Assembly: GCA_964540975.1 (NCBI GenBank)
Contig: CAZIOQ010000040.1
Location: forward strand, 1 to 16,692
Source of the DNA: CAZIOQ01 sp964540975
GTDB taxonomy: Bacteria; Patescibacteriota; Microgenomatia; UBA12405; UBA6130
Length of the DNA stretch: 16,692 nt
Direction: 5' to 3'
Within the stretch, counting starts at the first letter, position 1. Each line of letters begins with the position of its first letter. Below, in pieces: positions 1 to 6,671 of this stretch. A model generated the notes under the pieces. It was given only the letters and a program-made list of their open reading frames with translations, did not search any database and was not told where the DNA came from. Made by a program: the position numbers and the translations under genes.

Positions 1-842
1 ATTTTCAACAATCGTTTTTTATCTTTTCCTTTCGCTGTCCGGAAAAGATGAGCCACCATAACCGTCCGCTTGCCCTCATAAATATCATTTCCCGTTTGCT
101 TCTTTAAACCGGAAAAATCGGAGGTCAGATCCAAGATATCATCGCGGATTTGAAAGCAATAACCAAGCGGTTTGCCAAATTCATAAATTAATTCAAGTTG
201 CTTGGAGGTTGCTCCAGCCAAAATCGCCCCTAACCTCATCGGTCCGGCAATGGTATAGTAAGCAGTTTTACTTTCTAAAATAAGCAAAATATCATCGTCG
301 TTTAAATCAGTCTTATTCTTCTTTGTCCAGTAAATCTCTATTGTTTGCCCTAAAACAGTCCGGTTAAGCATCTGATAGAATTCCTCGGCTATTTCACCTG
401 CTTTTTCCTCTCCTAAAATTTGCCGGTTATCCCATAAAATCTTCCACATCAGAACATGAAGAGCATCTCCGGCATTAATTGCCAGTTCTTTGCCGTAAAG
501 CCGGTGTAAAGTTGGTCTTCCTCGGCGCTCCAAAGAGTCATCCTCAACGTCATCATGGTTTAAAATCCAATCTTCAGAAATTTGCATTGCTGCCGCAGTT
601 TTGATTGCCTTTCTTAGAGGAAATCCCATTGCCCCAGCAGTCAACAAGACCAATGTCGGTCTTAAGTATTTTCCTTTTCTCTCCGGGTAGTCAGCGACTA
701 ATTTTTGATGAAATTTTACCAATTTAGCGTATTTTTTTAGCGGTTGGCAAAAAGAAGGAAAACTGTTCAGTAGCTTAAGATAATTTTCAATCTCTTGCCA
801 AACTATCTTCCGGTAGCGGGTTAAAACATCAATAAACTTCAT
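1..842 (-). CDS. Polyprenyl diphosphate synthase, C-terminus cut by window edge
   Basis: This trans-isoprenyl diphosphate synthase condenses isopentenyl diphosphate onto an allylic diphosphate, making C15-C20 or longer chains for membrane or cell wall lipid carriers. I translated it directly: 280 codons are visible from ATG at 842, and the end lies beyond base 1. Family signatures appear in order: GKYLRP (residues 57-62), the first Asp-rich motif DDVED (97-101) followed by LERRGRP, GQTIEI (165-170), the second Asp-rich motif in FQIRDDILD (230-238), and EGKRT (256-260). A chain of about 300-340 residues is usual, so only a short tail is missing. A TATAAT box at 871-866 gives a leader of about 16 nt without a clear Shine-Dalgarno. 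Chain length (GGPP, octaprenyl and so on) cannot be read safely. The family is certain; a symbol such as ispA would be a guess. Confidence 0.93.
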   Translation of the reverse strand, partial: MKFIDVLTRYRKIVWQEIENYLKLLNSFPSFCQPLKKYAKLVKFHQKLVADYPERKGKYLRPTLVLLTAGAMGFPLRKAIKTAAAMQISEDWILNHDDVEDDSLERRGRPTLHRLYGKELAINAGDALHVLMWKILWDNRQILGEEKAGEIAEEFYQMLNRTVLGQTIEIYWTKKNKTDLNDDDILLILESKTAYYTIAGPMRLGAILAGATSKQLELIYEFGKPLGYCFQIRDDILDLTSDFSGLKKQTGNDIYEGKRTVMVAHLFRTAKGKDKKRLLK

Positions 843-1035
843 TATTATTAAGTTGTAAATATCTTATTATACAATTTTAACAATCAAGCAATTGAACAAT
901 TAAGCAATATTAAATAATAATATATCAGCAAGAAAAAAATATCAGAAAGAGTTAAGTATGAAGTATAAAAATTTACGCTTTGAGAATGATTTTAAATTTT
1001 GAACTTTGAATTTAAATCTAAATTAATTTAGGTTA
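843..1035. other. AT-rich intergenic spacer with low-complexity repeats
   Basis: This 193-bp spacer has no gene. It carries the TATAAT box (866-871, minus strand) of the polyprenyl synthase gene. A run of imperfect short repeats based on ACAATTA/AGCAATT lies at about 873-910. An A/T-rich stretch resembling alternating TTTGAA units lies at about 978-1012. I see no convincing terminator hairpin for the nitroreductase gene, whose stop is at 1036. Confidence 0.5.
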
Positions 1036-1548
1036 TTATTCTTCAAATCGCTCAAAACAGGCTATCTCGGCAAGATTTTTTCTTACTTTTGTTCCTGGCT
1101 GGTCAGCCGGAAAACCTAAGGGTAGCAAGATCACAATTTTGGATTGAGCCGGCACGCCTAAAATTTTCTTTGCCTCTTTTTGGTTAAAAGCGCCAATCCA
1201 ACAAATTCCCAACCCCTCAGCCGCCGCCGCTAAAGTTAAATGATCCACGGCGATTGCCAGATCAACCGCATAGGTCGGCGCACCACAAGATATTATCTTG
1301 TCCGGGTCTAAAGAAACCGCGGCGATAATTATCGGCGCTTGACTGATAAAATCTTGTTCGGCGGCTTGGGCTAAAAGTTTTCTTTTTTGGGAATCCTTAA
1401 CCACAACAAATTTATAATCTTGGCCGTTGTGAGCTGAAGGAGCTAATCTTGCTGCCTCCAAAATCCGGTTTAAAACCTCTTCCGGAACCGGATCCGGCTT
1501 ATAACTCCTCACGCTTCTTCTGGTCTTAATCACCTGATAAACATCCAT
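1036..1548 (-). CDS. Nitroreductase family FMN-dependent oxidoreductase
   Basis: The 170-residue protein is a minimal nitroreductase-fold flavoenzyme, normally a cytosolic homodimer binding FMN and using NAD(P)H to reduce nitro compounds, quinones or flavin substrates; the physiological substrate is unknown. The N-terminal RRSVRSY is the classic FMN-phosphate-binding segment. APSAHNGQ (near residue 38) and GICWIGAFN (about 114-122) follow, then LPLGFP near the C-terminus. The open frame extends upstream to a TTG at 1584, but I choose ATG 1548. A TATGAT box (1560-1555) sits 6 nt before it, with a TTGAAA -35 box (1584-1579) at an 18-nt spacing, so the upstream TTG is part of the promoter and the mRNA would be leaderless. 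A GGGGTGA sequence before the TTG is the only argument for the longer form. A 15-bp palindrome (1648-1662) lies upstream of the promoter. Confidence 0.9.
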   Translation of the reverse strand: MDVYQVIKTRRSVRSYKPDPVPEEVLNRILEAARLAPSAHNGQDYKFVVVKDSQKRKLLAQAAEQDFISQAPIIIAAVSLDPDKIISCGAPTYAVDLAIAVDHLTLAAAAEGLGICWIGAFNQKEAKKILGVPAQSKIVILLPLGFPADQPGTKVRKNLAEIACFERFEE

Positions 1549-1554
1549 ATTTTC

Positions 1555-1584
1555 ATCATACCGGGTCATCAATTTTGTTTTCAA
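1555..1584 (-). promoter_or_regulatory. Promoter of nitroreductase gene
   Basis: The -35 box TTGAAA (1584-1579), an 18-nt spacer and the -10 box TATGAT (1560-1555) each match consensus at 5 of 6 positions. The -10 box ends 6 nt before ATG 1548, which implies a leaderless transcript. Confidence 0.6.
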
Positions 1585-1647
1585 TATCGTTCACCCCACA
1601 ATTCTTTTGCTGAAATACTGCCATTTTTACCGGATCATAAAGCTATT

Positions 1648-1662
1648 ACGATCCCGGATCGT
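1648..1662. repeat. 15-bp odd palindrome, copy 1 of 4 (ACGATCCCGGATCGT)
   Basis: Seven-base arms flank a single central base. On the minus strand (central G form) the palindrome is followed after 7 nt by TTATGA, then by a flank closely like that of copy 2 (ATCCRGTAAA). It lies between the methyltransferase stop and the nitroreductase promoter. Confidence 0.85.
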
Positions 1663-1667
1663 CAAGA

Positions 1668-1682
1668 ACGCCGAAGAGGCGT
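1668..1682. repeat. Short hairpin ACGCC-GAAGA-GGCGT
   Basis: This 5-bp stem with a 5-nt loop lies 5 nt from palindrome copy 1 and just after the methyltransferase stop. It is not followed by a T-run on the minus strand, so it is at best a weak terminator. Confidence 0.35.
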
Positions 1683-1693
1683 AGAATAAATCC

Positions 1694-2239
1694 TCATTTC
1701 TCTATCACCAAAATCCTTCTGTCAATCAAGTTAAGATCAGAAATTAAATCCCAGTTTCTAATCCCCGCTGACAAATCCGTTTGTTGAAAAAAAGTTTCAA
1801 ACTCCTTAATTTTTTCCCTTCCTCCGTTGACAATCATTGCCCCTTCTTGGTTTAATGCCAAACAATGCCGAATTAATTCCCCTAAGCGAAGACCAGGTGA
1901 AATATGAAGAACAAGAATAAAATCAAAATTAGATTCCCGAAGACAATCTTTGTAATCAGTAATCGCAATTTTAGTTTTTTCTCCTAAAAGATAACCAAGT
2001 CTTAAGCCTTCTTGGATAGCACCAGGGTTAGTATCACAAGCAATAACTTGAAAACCATCCCTCTCCAGTTGCCAAACTTCTCTTCCCTTTCCACACCCAA
2101 TCGATAAAGCTGTTCCTTTTCTTTGCCAAACTGCCAGGGGCAAATTCGTTTTCAAATAATCAAAAAGCTGATCAATCCTTTCCTCTGTCGCTAACCACGG
2201 GAAATAGTCCCATTCGTAAAACAACACTTCTTTCTCCAT
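1694..2239 (-). CDS. Class I SAM-dependent methyltransferase
   Basis: The 181-residue protein has the Rossmann-fold methyltransferase motif I ALSIGCGKG (44-52) with the acidic end of strand 2 in VIACDTN (65-71). These residues bind S-adenosylmethionine. A motif IV-like segment DFILVLHI (about 105-112) follows. The substrate cannot be inferred; the fold and size fit small-molecule or tellurite/thiopurine-resistance-like methyltransferases as well as others. The start is ATG 2239, 10 nt after the stop of the upstream 127-aa gene, so it is probably the last gene of a three-gene operon driven from about 4004. There is no clear Shine-Dalgarno. It ends in TGA, supporting UGA as a normal stop here. 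The methyltransferase call is firm; function beyond that is open. Confidence 0.82.
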   Translation of the reverse strand: MEKEVLFYEWDYFPWLATEERIDQLFDYLKTNLPLAVWQRKGTALSIGCGKGREVWQLERDGFQVIACDTNPGAIQEGLRLGYLLGEKTKIAITDYKDCLRESNFDFILVLHISPGLRLGELIRHCLALNQEGAMIVNGGREKIKEFETFFQQTDLSAGIRNWDLISDLNLIDRRILVIEK

Positions 2240-2249
2240 CGAAGTTTAA

Positions 2250-2633
2250 TTAAGATGATAACCGGGGCAGAATCTCTTTTTTAATCCGTTCCCTTGCCTG
2301 GTCAAAAATACCTACCATCTCGTCTGCCCACAAACTCAGCTCCTCCTCAATCTCCTTAAGTTTCTCCTCATAAACTGCCTTTGCCTGCGCCAGACTAAAA
2401 TCCTCTTCTACCAAAGCCCAAAGATCAGCCACGCTTTTGTTTTCTTTCATCATGGCTTCGACCTGTTTTTGTTTTTCCTCCGGCAGTTTTGCCAAAATCT
2501 TTTTCCCCATTGTTTCCCTAATGGCCAAATCAAATCTTAAAAGCCAATAGGCAATCTCTTTATCATCAAAGCCAAGCTTTCTTAAAGCTTCTTCTATTCT
2601 TTTTACCCTTACGGTTGCTTCTTCGTTGACCAT
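2250..2633 (-). CDS. Hypothetical small acidic helical protein
   Basis: I do not recognise a family for this 127-residue protein. It is rich in Glu and Lys and appears wholly alpha-helical, with heptad-like stretches (about 7-30 and 75-120) suggesting a coiled coil or helical bundle. There is no signal peptide, membrane segment or cysteine cluster. It starts at ATG 2633, 15 nt after the stop of the 446-aa gene, and is followed after 10 nt by the methyltransferase, so the three are probably co-transcribed. No Shine-Dalgarno precedes it. The tight spacing suggests a shared process with its neighbours, but no function can be assigned. Confidence 0.7.
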   Translation of the reverse strand: MVNEEATVRVKRIEEALRKLGFDDKEIAYWLLRFDLAIRETMGKKILAKLPEEKQKQVEAMMKENKSVADLWALVEEDFSLAQAKAVYEEKLKEIEEELSLWADEMVGIFDQARERIKKEILPRLSS

Positions 2634-2648
2634 TTTTGAAATTAATTT

Positions 2649-3989
2649 TTAAGCTGACTGGCGGGGATAAGAATAATAAAAATCTTTTGTCAAACCCCAT
2701 TGATGAGCCAACTGACTAAGGTAATCTTTGGCTTCAGCCACTCCTTTGGCCACCAAATCTAGACCAAAATTAAAAGAATTTATTCCTTCTTCGGCTAGCT
2801 TTTTGACCAATTTTTCCCTTATTTGGGGATCTTTTAGACTAGCCGCCTCCTGACTAACTTTAGTAAAAAAATCGCCTACTTCTTGGCTAAATTTATTAAG
2901 ATCGATTCCCTTAAACGTAGTTGCCAACGTGCCCCAGCTTTCTTGCAAATGTCTAGTAATGGCGGGAATGTTTTTCTCCACCTCTTGGGCAAAATCAGTC
3001 CGCGCCACATAATCGCTTAAATTCAGCAAAAGACTTTGATGTTGGGCAAAAGCTTCAACTTGCGGCATTGCTCCGCCTATTAATTCAACTGCTCTTTGGC
3101 CTAAAGGAGTTAATTGCCAACCTTGATTTTTAATAAAAATATCCACTGTTTCTAAGCCTTGCTTGACCAAATCAGAAGCCTGTTGCGGCTGTAAGTCCGC
3201 GGCAATTGCCAGCAAAGCCGCGCCGCCAAGAACAAACGCCGCGTTAGGATGTCTTCTACCCCATTTTTCCACTTTTTTAGTTAAATCAAACCGCTCAGCC
3301 AATCTTGGTCCTAATGACAAAACTCTCCTCAACAAAGAATATCTTTTTACCTCCCTAATCTCATTTCTCACCTCATCTTCTCTTGTTTCTTTTATTTCCG
3401 GCCTTTCTTCTTTTTTTCTCCCCTCTTTTCGGCGCTGAATTTTTTCAAATCTTGCCACTGCCTGCTTGCCGCTTAATAGTCTCCCTGGTTTGGTTTCGCC
3501 ACTCTCGGTTTTAACTTTTACTCGAAAATCATCCACTGACACCACCTGATCTTTAAAGGCTTTCTCCATCTTCTGCCTTTCTCCAGGATCCGAAATACTA
3601 CCAAGCAAAACCGGGGAATAATCAACCTCCTGATAGCTTTTTCCTTTGGCTAAGCCATCAGCCAAATGATAAAGTTCTTTGGCACTTTTTAGCCAAAGAT
3701 CGCCAAACTCTTCTTGGGGCATTCCAGCTTGCACCACTAGCTTGGTGAAAAGATAATCAGCCAGATAAAGTCTGTCTTTTCTTAGATTCCTCGGGTCTCT
3801 TGCTAAAGCTTGAGCAATCAGCTGTTCGCTTTGCCTTTTCTCCTCTTCGTCAAGAGCAATCAGCGATAATTCTTTTTCTTTGCCTTGGGAAATTTTATAA
3901 GAAAAAAGAAATTCGGAAGGTCGCTGGCTAATACTTTCAACCGGAGCAGTTAAACCCTCCCCTTCTGGAGAAAATCCCTGTTCACTCAT
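2649..3989 (-). CDS. Hypothetical 446-aa protein with one possible membrane segment
   Basis: No family is recognised. From ATG 3989 the protein has an alpha-helical N-terminal half, a strongly charged Lys/Arg/Glu stretch (about 186-217), then an Ala/Gly/Leu-rich hydrophobic segment (about 250-266) that could be one membrane helix. An amphipathic helical C-terminal domain of about 180 residues follows. The frame is open 51 codons further upstream (to 4142), but I reject that start. A TTGACA box (4028-4023), 18-nt spacer and TATAAT box (4004-3999) lie inside that extension, with TATAAT 9 nt before ATG 3989. The mRNA would be nearly leaderless. It heads an operon with the 127-aa protein and the methyltransferase. 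The C-terminal half could resemble membrane-associated scaffold or apolipoprotein-like helices; this is speculation. Confidence 0.72.
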   Translation of the reverse strand: MSEQGFSPEGEGLTAPVESISQRPSEFLFSYKISQGKEKELSLIALDEEEKRQSEQLIAQALARDPRNLRKDRLYLADYLFTKLVVQAGMPQEEFGDLWLKSAKELYHLADGLAKGKSYQEVDYSPVLLGSISDPGERQKMEKAFKDQVVSVDDFRVKVKTESGETKPGRLLSGKQAVARFEKIQRRKEGRKKEERPEIKETREDEVRNEIREVKRYSLLRRVLSLGPRLAERFDLTKKVEKWGRRHPNAAFVLGGAALLAIAADLQPQQASDLVKQGLETVDIFIKNQGWQLTPLGQRAVELIGGAMPQVEAFAQHQSLLLNLSDYVARTDFAQEVEKNIPAITRHLQESWGTLATTFKGIDLNKFSQEVGDFFTKVSQEAASLKDPQIREKLVKKLAEEGINSFNFGLDLVAKGVAEAKDYLSQLAHQWGLTKDFYYSYPRQSA

Positions 3990-3998
3990 TTTCAAAAA

Positions 3999-4028
3999 AT
4001 TATAGTCAAAACAAAACTCTTTTGTCAA
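3999..4028 (-). promoter_or_regulatory. Consensus promoter of the 446-aa gene operon
   Basis: Both hexamers are perfect: TTGACA (4028-4023) and TATAAT (4004-3999), with an 18-nt spacer. Transcription should begin about 2-3 nt before ATG 3989. It is the strongest promoter in the left half and decides the start codon of the gene. Confidence 0.75.
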
Positions 4029-4226
4029 CAATTCACAATAAATGCCCTCCTTAATCTTCTTAATCCACAGCGGTGCCCCTCTCAATGAGCTTGGCTCTGC
4101 TCCCGGAGTCGCCAAAAGCGGAAGCGAAAAGGACGATTTCAAGTTTTTCTAACTGTTGCTAAAGCCACAGCAATACCACTGGTAATGGCAAGGCCCAGCG
4201 GGCAGGAAAACTCGTCGTGTATAAAT

Positions 4227-4316
4227 TGGCGGAGGGGGTGGGATTCGAACCCACGCTCCCGAAAGTCGGGAAACGGTTTTCAAGACCGCCTCGTTTAGCC
4301 ACTCCGACACCCCTCC
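4227..4316 (-). tRNA. tRNA-Ser (anticodon UGA)
   Basis: The 90-nt gene encodes its 3' CCA. The acceptor stem GGAGGGG (4316-4310) pairs with CCCCTCC, and the discriminator is G. The anticodon loop CTTGAAA gives anticodon TGA, which reads UCA and other UCN codons. A long variable arm (CCCGACTTTCGGG) is typical of class II serine tRNAs, and the T-arm has GGTTCGAATCC. It lies 67 nt downstream of tRNA-Arg(UCG), in the same orientation, and may share its transcript. The spacer contains a 9-bp AT-rich inverted repeat (AACTAAAAA at 4323, TTTTTAGTT at 4349). Confidence 0.96.
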
Positions 4317-4383
4317 TTTTAAAACTAAAAACCGTCAAAAACAAGATTTTTTTAGTTCTTGCTTTTGCATTTTAGTTTTTAAG

Positions 4384-4455
4384 TGCCTCCGAGAGGAATC
4401 GAACCCCTATCCTCGGTTCCGAAGACCGATGCTTTATCCATTAAGCTACGGAGGC
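4384..4455 (-). tRNA. tRNA-Arg (anticodon UCG)
   Basis: The acceptor stem GCCTCCG (4455-4449) pairs with CGGAGGC (4391-4385), and the discriminator is A. The anticodon stem TCGGT/ACCGA closes loop CTTCGGA, giving anticodon TCG (CGN codons). The T-loop TTCGATT is canonical. The 3' CCA is not encoded (CTT follows), unlike the other two tRNA genes here. An extended -10 box (TGGTAGAAT, 4474-4466) ends 10 nt before the mature 5' end, so there is almost no leader. Confidence 0.95.
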
Positions 4456-4465
4456 TTTTGGTTCA

Positions 4466-4474
4466 ATTCTACCA
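4466..4474 (-). promoter_or_regulatory. Extended -10 promoter of tRNA-Arg(UCG)
   Basis: TGG precedes TAGAAT, which ends 10 nt before the tRNA 5' end. No good -35 box is seen. Confidence 0.5.
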
Positions 4475-4511
4475 AAAATATGGCCAAGAAGGAAATGAAT
4501 GAATACGCGAA

Positions 4512-4530
4512 TTACGATCCGGGATCGTAA
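4512..4530. repeat. 15-bp odd palindrome, copy 2 of 4 (extended to 19 bp)
   Basis: TTACGATCCGGGATCGTAA is a 19-bp odd palindrome around the 15-bp core (4514-4528). On the plus strand the spacer AACAAAC is followed by TTACAA and then ATCCAGTAAA-like sequence, aligning without gaps to the flank of copy 1. It lies between tRNA-Arg and the 3' end of the YbaK-like gene. Confidence 0.87.
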
Positions 4531-4551
4531 CAAACTTACAATCCAGTAAAG

Positions 4552-5028
4552 TTAGGCTTTTATTATCGCCACCTGACCAGTGGTAATCCGAACTAAATCT
4601 GAGGGGCTAATTTTAAAAACCGCCCGAGGAGTGCCGGCAGCCGCCCAAATTTCAGGATATTGCAAAAGATCCTGATCAATAAAAGTTTTTAATTTTTCCC
4701 TATGCCCCACCGGTGGAATGCCGCCAATAGCAAAACCGGTTTTTTGATAAACAAAATCCGCCGCTGCTTTTTTAACTGGCTCACCCAATAAAACCTCAAT
4801 CTTTTTCTCGTCTACCCGATTAGCGCCACTGGCAATAATCAAAATCGGCTTTCCACTTTTAGTTTGGAAAACTAAAGATTTGGCGATCTGCCCCAATTGA
4901 CAACCAATCGCTTCTGCCGCCTCCTGGCTGGTTTTTGTTGACTGGGAAAACTCAGTGACTAATGAGTTTAAGCCTAATTGTTTTAAAATATTTTGAACTT
5001 TTGCCGCGGCTAAAGACAATTTCCTCAT
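4552..5028 (-). CDS. YbaK/EbsC-type aminoacyl-tRNA deacylase
   Basis: From ATG 5028 the protein has 158 residues, the usual size of single-domain YbaK/ProX-type editing proteins. These hydrolyse mischarged aminoacyl-tRNA in trans, classically Cys- or Ala-tRNA(Pro). Visible signatures are the conserved lysine region QIAKSLVF, the strand LIIASGANRVD, the GFAIGGIPPVGH loop that forms the substrate pocket, and the C-terminal FKISPSDLVRIT. The open frame runs 28 codons further upstream, but family alignment starts at MRKLSLAAAKV, and the extension is low-complexity translation of a structured GC-rich leader. A weak TAAATT box ends 7 nt before ATG 5028. The specific tRNA edited cannot be stated; the fold assignment is strong. 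Confidence 0.9.
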   Translation of the reverse strand: MRKLSLAAAKVQNILKQLGLNSLVTEFSQSTKTSQEAAEAIGCQLGQIAKSLVFQTKSGKPILIIASGANRVDEKKIEVLLGEPVKKAAADFVYQKTGFAIGGIPPVGHREKLKTFIDQDLLQYPEIWAAAGTPRAVFKISPSDLVRITTGQVAIIKA

Positions 5029-5143
5029 CGACCAAAATTTATTTCGCGCCTCAGAACCCCGCCTATCCTGAGGCAGAGATGAATGAGGCAAGAAAGAAGC
5101 CAAACCGCCCAAGAACTTTCGCCCTTCCCCAGGCGGAGAGACT
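5029..5143 (-). other. GC-rich, self-complementary leader before the YbaK-like gene
   Basis: This gap is visibly richer in GC than the surrounding spacers. On the plus strand GCCTCAG (5049-5055) and CTGAGGC (5069-5075) form a 7-bp stem with a 13-nt loop. CCGCCT inside that loop can instead pair with AGGCGG at 5131-5136. Two mutually exclusive stems are therefore possible. Neither is followed by a T-run. Confidence 0.4.
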
Positions 5144-5533
5144 TCATTGAGAAATAACCATTATTTTTCTTAAAATAATTAACGCCAACAGAATCCAAAT
5201 GGCCACCACAATCAGCGCCCCCAGCCAAATCTGCGGCCTTTCTCCTCTCATTAAGAAAACCGCCTGCTGGCGATACTCAGCCAAAACAAATTTTGGCACC
5301 AATGCCCGGGCTAATAAAACTCCTAAAGGGATAATAAACAAATCATCCAGCCAGCCTAAAACTGGAACAAAATCAGGAATTAAATCAATTGGGCTAAAAG
5401 CATAGGCGACAATGAAAACCAGTAAAAATTTTGAGATCCAAGGGACGCGGCGGTCTTTTAAAGCCAAATAAAAAACAAAAGTATCTTTTTTTAACTCTTT
5501 TGTTCGTTTTTGCCAATTTTTTAAAATTTTCAT
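5144..5533 (-). CDS. YkvA/DUF1232 family membrane protein
   Basis: This 129-residue protein shows the DUF1232 core: DRRVPWISKFLLVFIVAYAF, then SPIDLIPDFVPVLGWLDD, then a hydrophobic LFIIPLGVLLARALVP helix. The family function is unknown; members are small inner-membrane proteins. A second hydrophobic segment near the C-terminus (LGALIVVAIWILLALIIL) makes this two to three membrane helices. It starts at ATG 5533, 8 nt after the TAG of the Cys-rich gene. AGGA sits 6 nt before the ATG, so this downstream operon gene uses a Shine-Dalgarno, unlike the leaderless first gene. It ends in TGA. Confidence 0.88.
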   Translation of the reverse strand: MKILKNWQKRTKELKKDTFVFYLALKDRRVPWISKFLLVFIVAYAFSPIDLIPDFVPVLGWLDDLFIIPLGVLLARALVPKFVLAEYRQQAVFLMRGERPQIWLGALIVVAIWILLALIILRKIMVISQ

Positions 5534-5541
5534 TTAAAATC

Positions 5542-5907
5542 CTATTGACAATCTTGGGGACAGGCATCAGCTGTTTCTGGACAAGGACAACCTTCGGCTA
5601 GGCAAACTATTTTTTGGCATTGGCCATCACCACAAAGATCTTGACAAACACCAATGTCTTCTCCTGTCTCTGGCAATTCTTCATCAATTTCCTTGCCTCC
5701 TTCTGTTGGCCGGGTCGCTGTTGGGGTTAAAGTTGGGCTGGGAAAATATGTTGGCGTGGGAGTTAACCGAAGTTTTTCGCCTGTCTTTTTTACCTCTTGT
5801 GCCTGGCGCCAAAAATAAATTCCTCCCGCAACCAGAATTCCGACGATGATTAAAGTTATCAAACCAACCAAAAATTTCTCTGGTATTTTCAACTGTTGTT
5901 CTGCCAC
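5542..5907 (-). CDS. Membrane-anchored Cys-rich surface protein
   Basis: The 121-residue protein has an N-terminal anchor helix (about 13-31), a Thr/Pro-rich linker (about 47-66: TPTPTYFPSPTLTPT), and an LPETG-like LPETGED at about 78-84. The C-terminal module has nine cysteines in about 35 residues (GVCQDLCGDGQCQK..., ending CPQDC). The helix and linker suggest display outside the membrane; the cysteines could form disulfides or bind metal. The LPETG resemblance is probably not a sortase signal, because no hydrophobic tail follows it. The start is GTG 5907, 7 nt after an extended -10 box (TGGTATAAT), so a leaderless GTG start is implied. Similar Cys-rich tails are, to my knowledge, common in CPR genomes, without a defined role. 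Confidence 0.75.
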   Translation of the reverse strand: MAEQQLKIPEKFLVGLITLIIVGILVAGGIYFWRQAQEVKKTGEKLRLTPTPTYFPSPTLTPTATRPTEGGKEIDEELPETGEDIGVCQDLCGDGQCQKIVCLAEGCPCPETADACPQDCQ

Positions 5908-5914
5908 TTTAAAG

Positions 5915-5923
5915 ATTATACCA
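5915..5923 (-). promoter_or_regulatory. Extended -10 promoter of Cys-rich protein gene
   Basis: TGG plus a perfect TATAAT (5920-5915) ends 7 nt before GTG 5907, just past the superoxide dismutase stop codon. Confidence 0.65.
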
Positions 5924-5925
5924 CT

Positions 5926-6531
5926 TTAAATTGCTAGCCTTTTTGCCACCTCAGCCCAATTAACCAACGGCCAAAAATTTTCTACGTATTTCTGGCGGTC
6001 ATTTTGATAATCTAAATAATAGGCATGCTCCCAAACATCCAAGACCAAAAGAATCTTAAAGGCGGGGTAAAGATTCAAATTATGTTTTTCAATCTGGCAG
6101 ATCAAGGGACGCTGGATTCTTGAGCAGTAAGTTAAAGCCGCCCAGCCTGAACCTTCAACACTGACCGCCGCCTGGGAAAATTCTTTTTTAAACCGCGAAA
6201 AACTGCCAAATTCTTTTTCCAGAATATTATTGATTGTGTTTTCCGGCGCCAATAACCCCTTTTTTGGTGGTTTTAAGTTACGCCAAAACAAAGAGTGCAG
6301 AATATGACCGCCAATGTTAAAAGAGAGCGACTTTAGGATCGATTTCATCTCCAAATTCTTATCCGCCTCCCTCGCCTCATCAATTTTTCTTAAAATCTCA
6401 TTAGCATTATTAACATAAGCTTGGTGATGTTTTTGGTGATGGAGAGTTAACTGTTTTTTAGAAATATAAGGCTCTAAATCTTTGTAATCAAAAAGCAATT
6501 TGGATAAACGATAGAATTTTTTTTCTTCCAT
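5926..6531 (-). CDS. Iron/manganese superoxide dismutase
   Basis: The 201-residue cytosolic enzyme dismutates superoxide to oxygen and hydrogen peroxide. The four metal ligands are present: H31 in LTLHHQKHHQAYV, H79 in HILHSLFW, and D165 and H169 in LDVWEHAYYLDY. The GSGWAAL and NFWPLVNW segments are also typical. Length matches the family (about 190-210). Metal choice (Fe, Mn or cambialistic) cannot be settled by eye. An inverted repeat (6571-6651) and a shorter one (ATCCGC-GCGGAT, 6542-6555) lie in its upstream region, where TATGATAAAAT at about 6602-6592 may be the promoter. A superoxide dismutase in an otherwise reduced genome suggests oxygen exposure of the cell or its host. Confidence 0.96.
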   Translation of the reverse strand: MEEKKFYRLSKLLFDYKDLEPYISKKQLTLHHQKHHQAYVNNANEILRKIDEAREADKNLEMKSILKSLSFNIGGHILHSLFWRNLKPPKKGLLAPENTINNILEKEFGSFSRFKKEFSQAAVSVEGSGWAALTYCSRIQRPLICQIEKHNLNLYPAFKILLVLDVWEHAYYLDYQNDRQKYVENFWPLVNWAEVAKRLAI

Positions 6532-6570
6532 TTTTATTTTGATCCGCTTGCGGATGCTGCTTAATCGGTC

Positions 6571-6651
6571 TCCTGGTTAAAAAACAGTTTCATTTTATCA
6601 TATTGTGGTTCAGCGGTAAACATTCTGAAAGAAACAAGTTTTCAACCAGGA
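6571..6651. repeat. Imperfect inverted repeat upstream of superoxide dismutase gene
   Basis: Arms of about 21 nt (6571-6591 and 6631-6651) match at 17 of 21 positions and begin with TCCTGGTT on each strand. The central 39 bp contain a likely -10 box (TATGATAAAAT, minus strand). It may be a regulatory site pair or a relic of a small mobile element. Confidence 0.55.
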
Positions 6652-6671
6652 CGGCAGGTAGACCCCCTTTC

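Noticed and set aside
21..49. 9-bp inverted repeat ATCTTTTCC/GGAAAAGAT
   Set aside because: It lies inside the polyprenyl synthase coding sequence; no regulatory role can be supported.
1036..1584. Longer nitroreductase starting at TTG 1584
   Set aside because: The TTG is part of a TTGAAA -35 box and the added residues lie over a good promoter whose -10 box is 6 nt before ATG 1548, where the family begins.
3990..4142. 51-residue N-terminal extension of the 446-aa protein
   Set aside because: A perfect TTGACA-18-TATAAT promoter lies inside it and the extension reads as low-complexity translated spacer.
4159..4344. Minus-strand ORF of 61 codons
   Set aside because: It runs through tRNA-Ser and has no protein-like composition.
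5542..5907. Sortase substrate based on LPETGED
   Set aside because: No hydrophobic segment and basic tail follow the motif; it lies before a Cys-rich domain.
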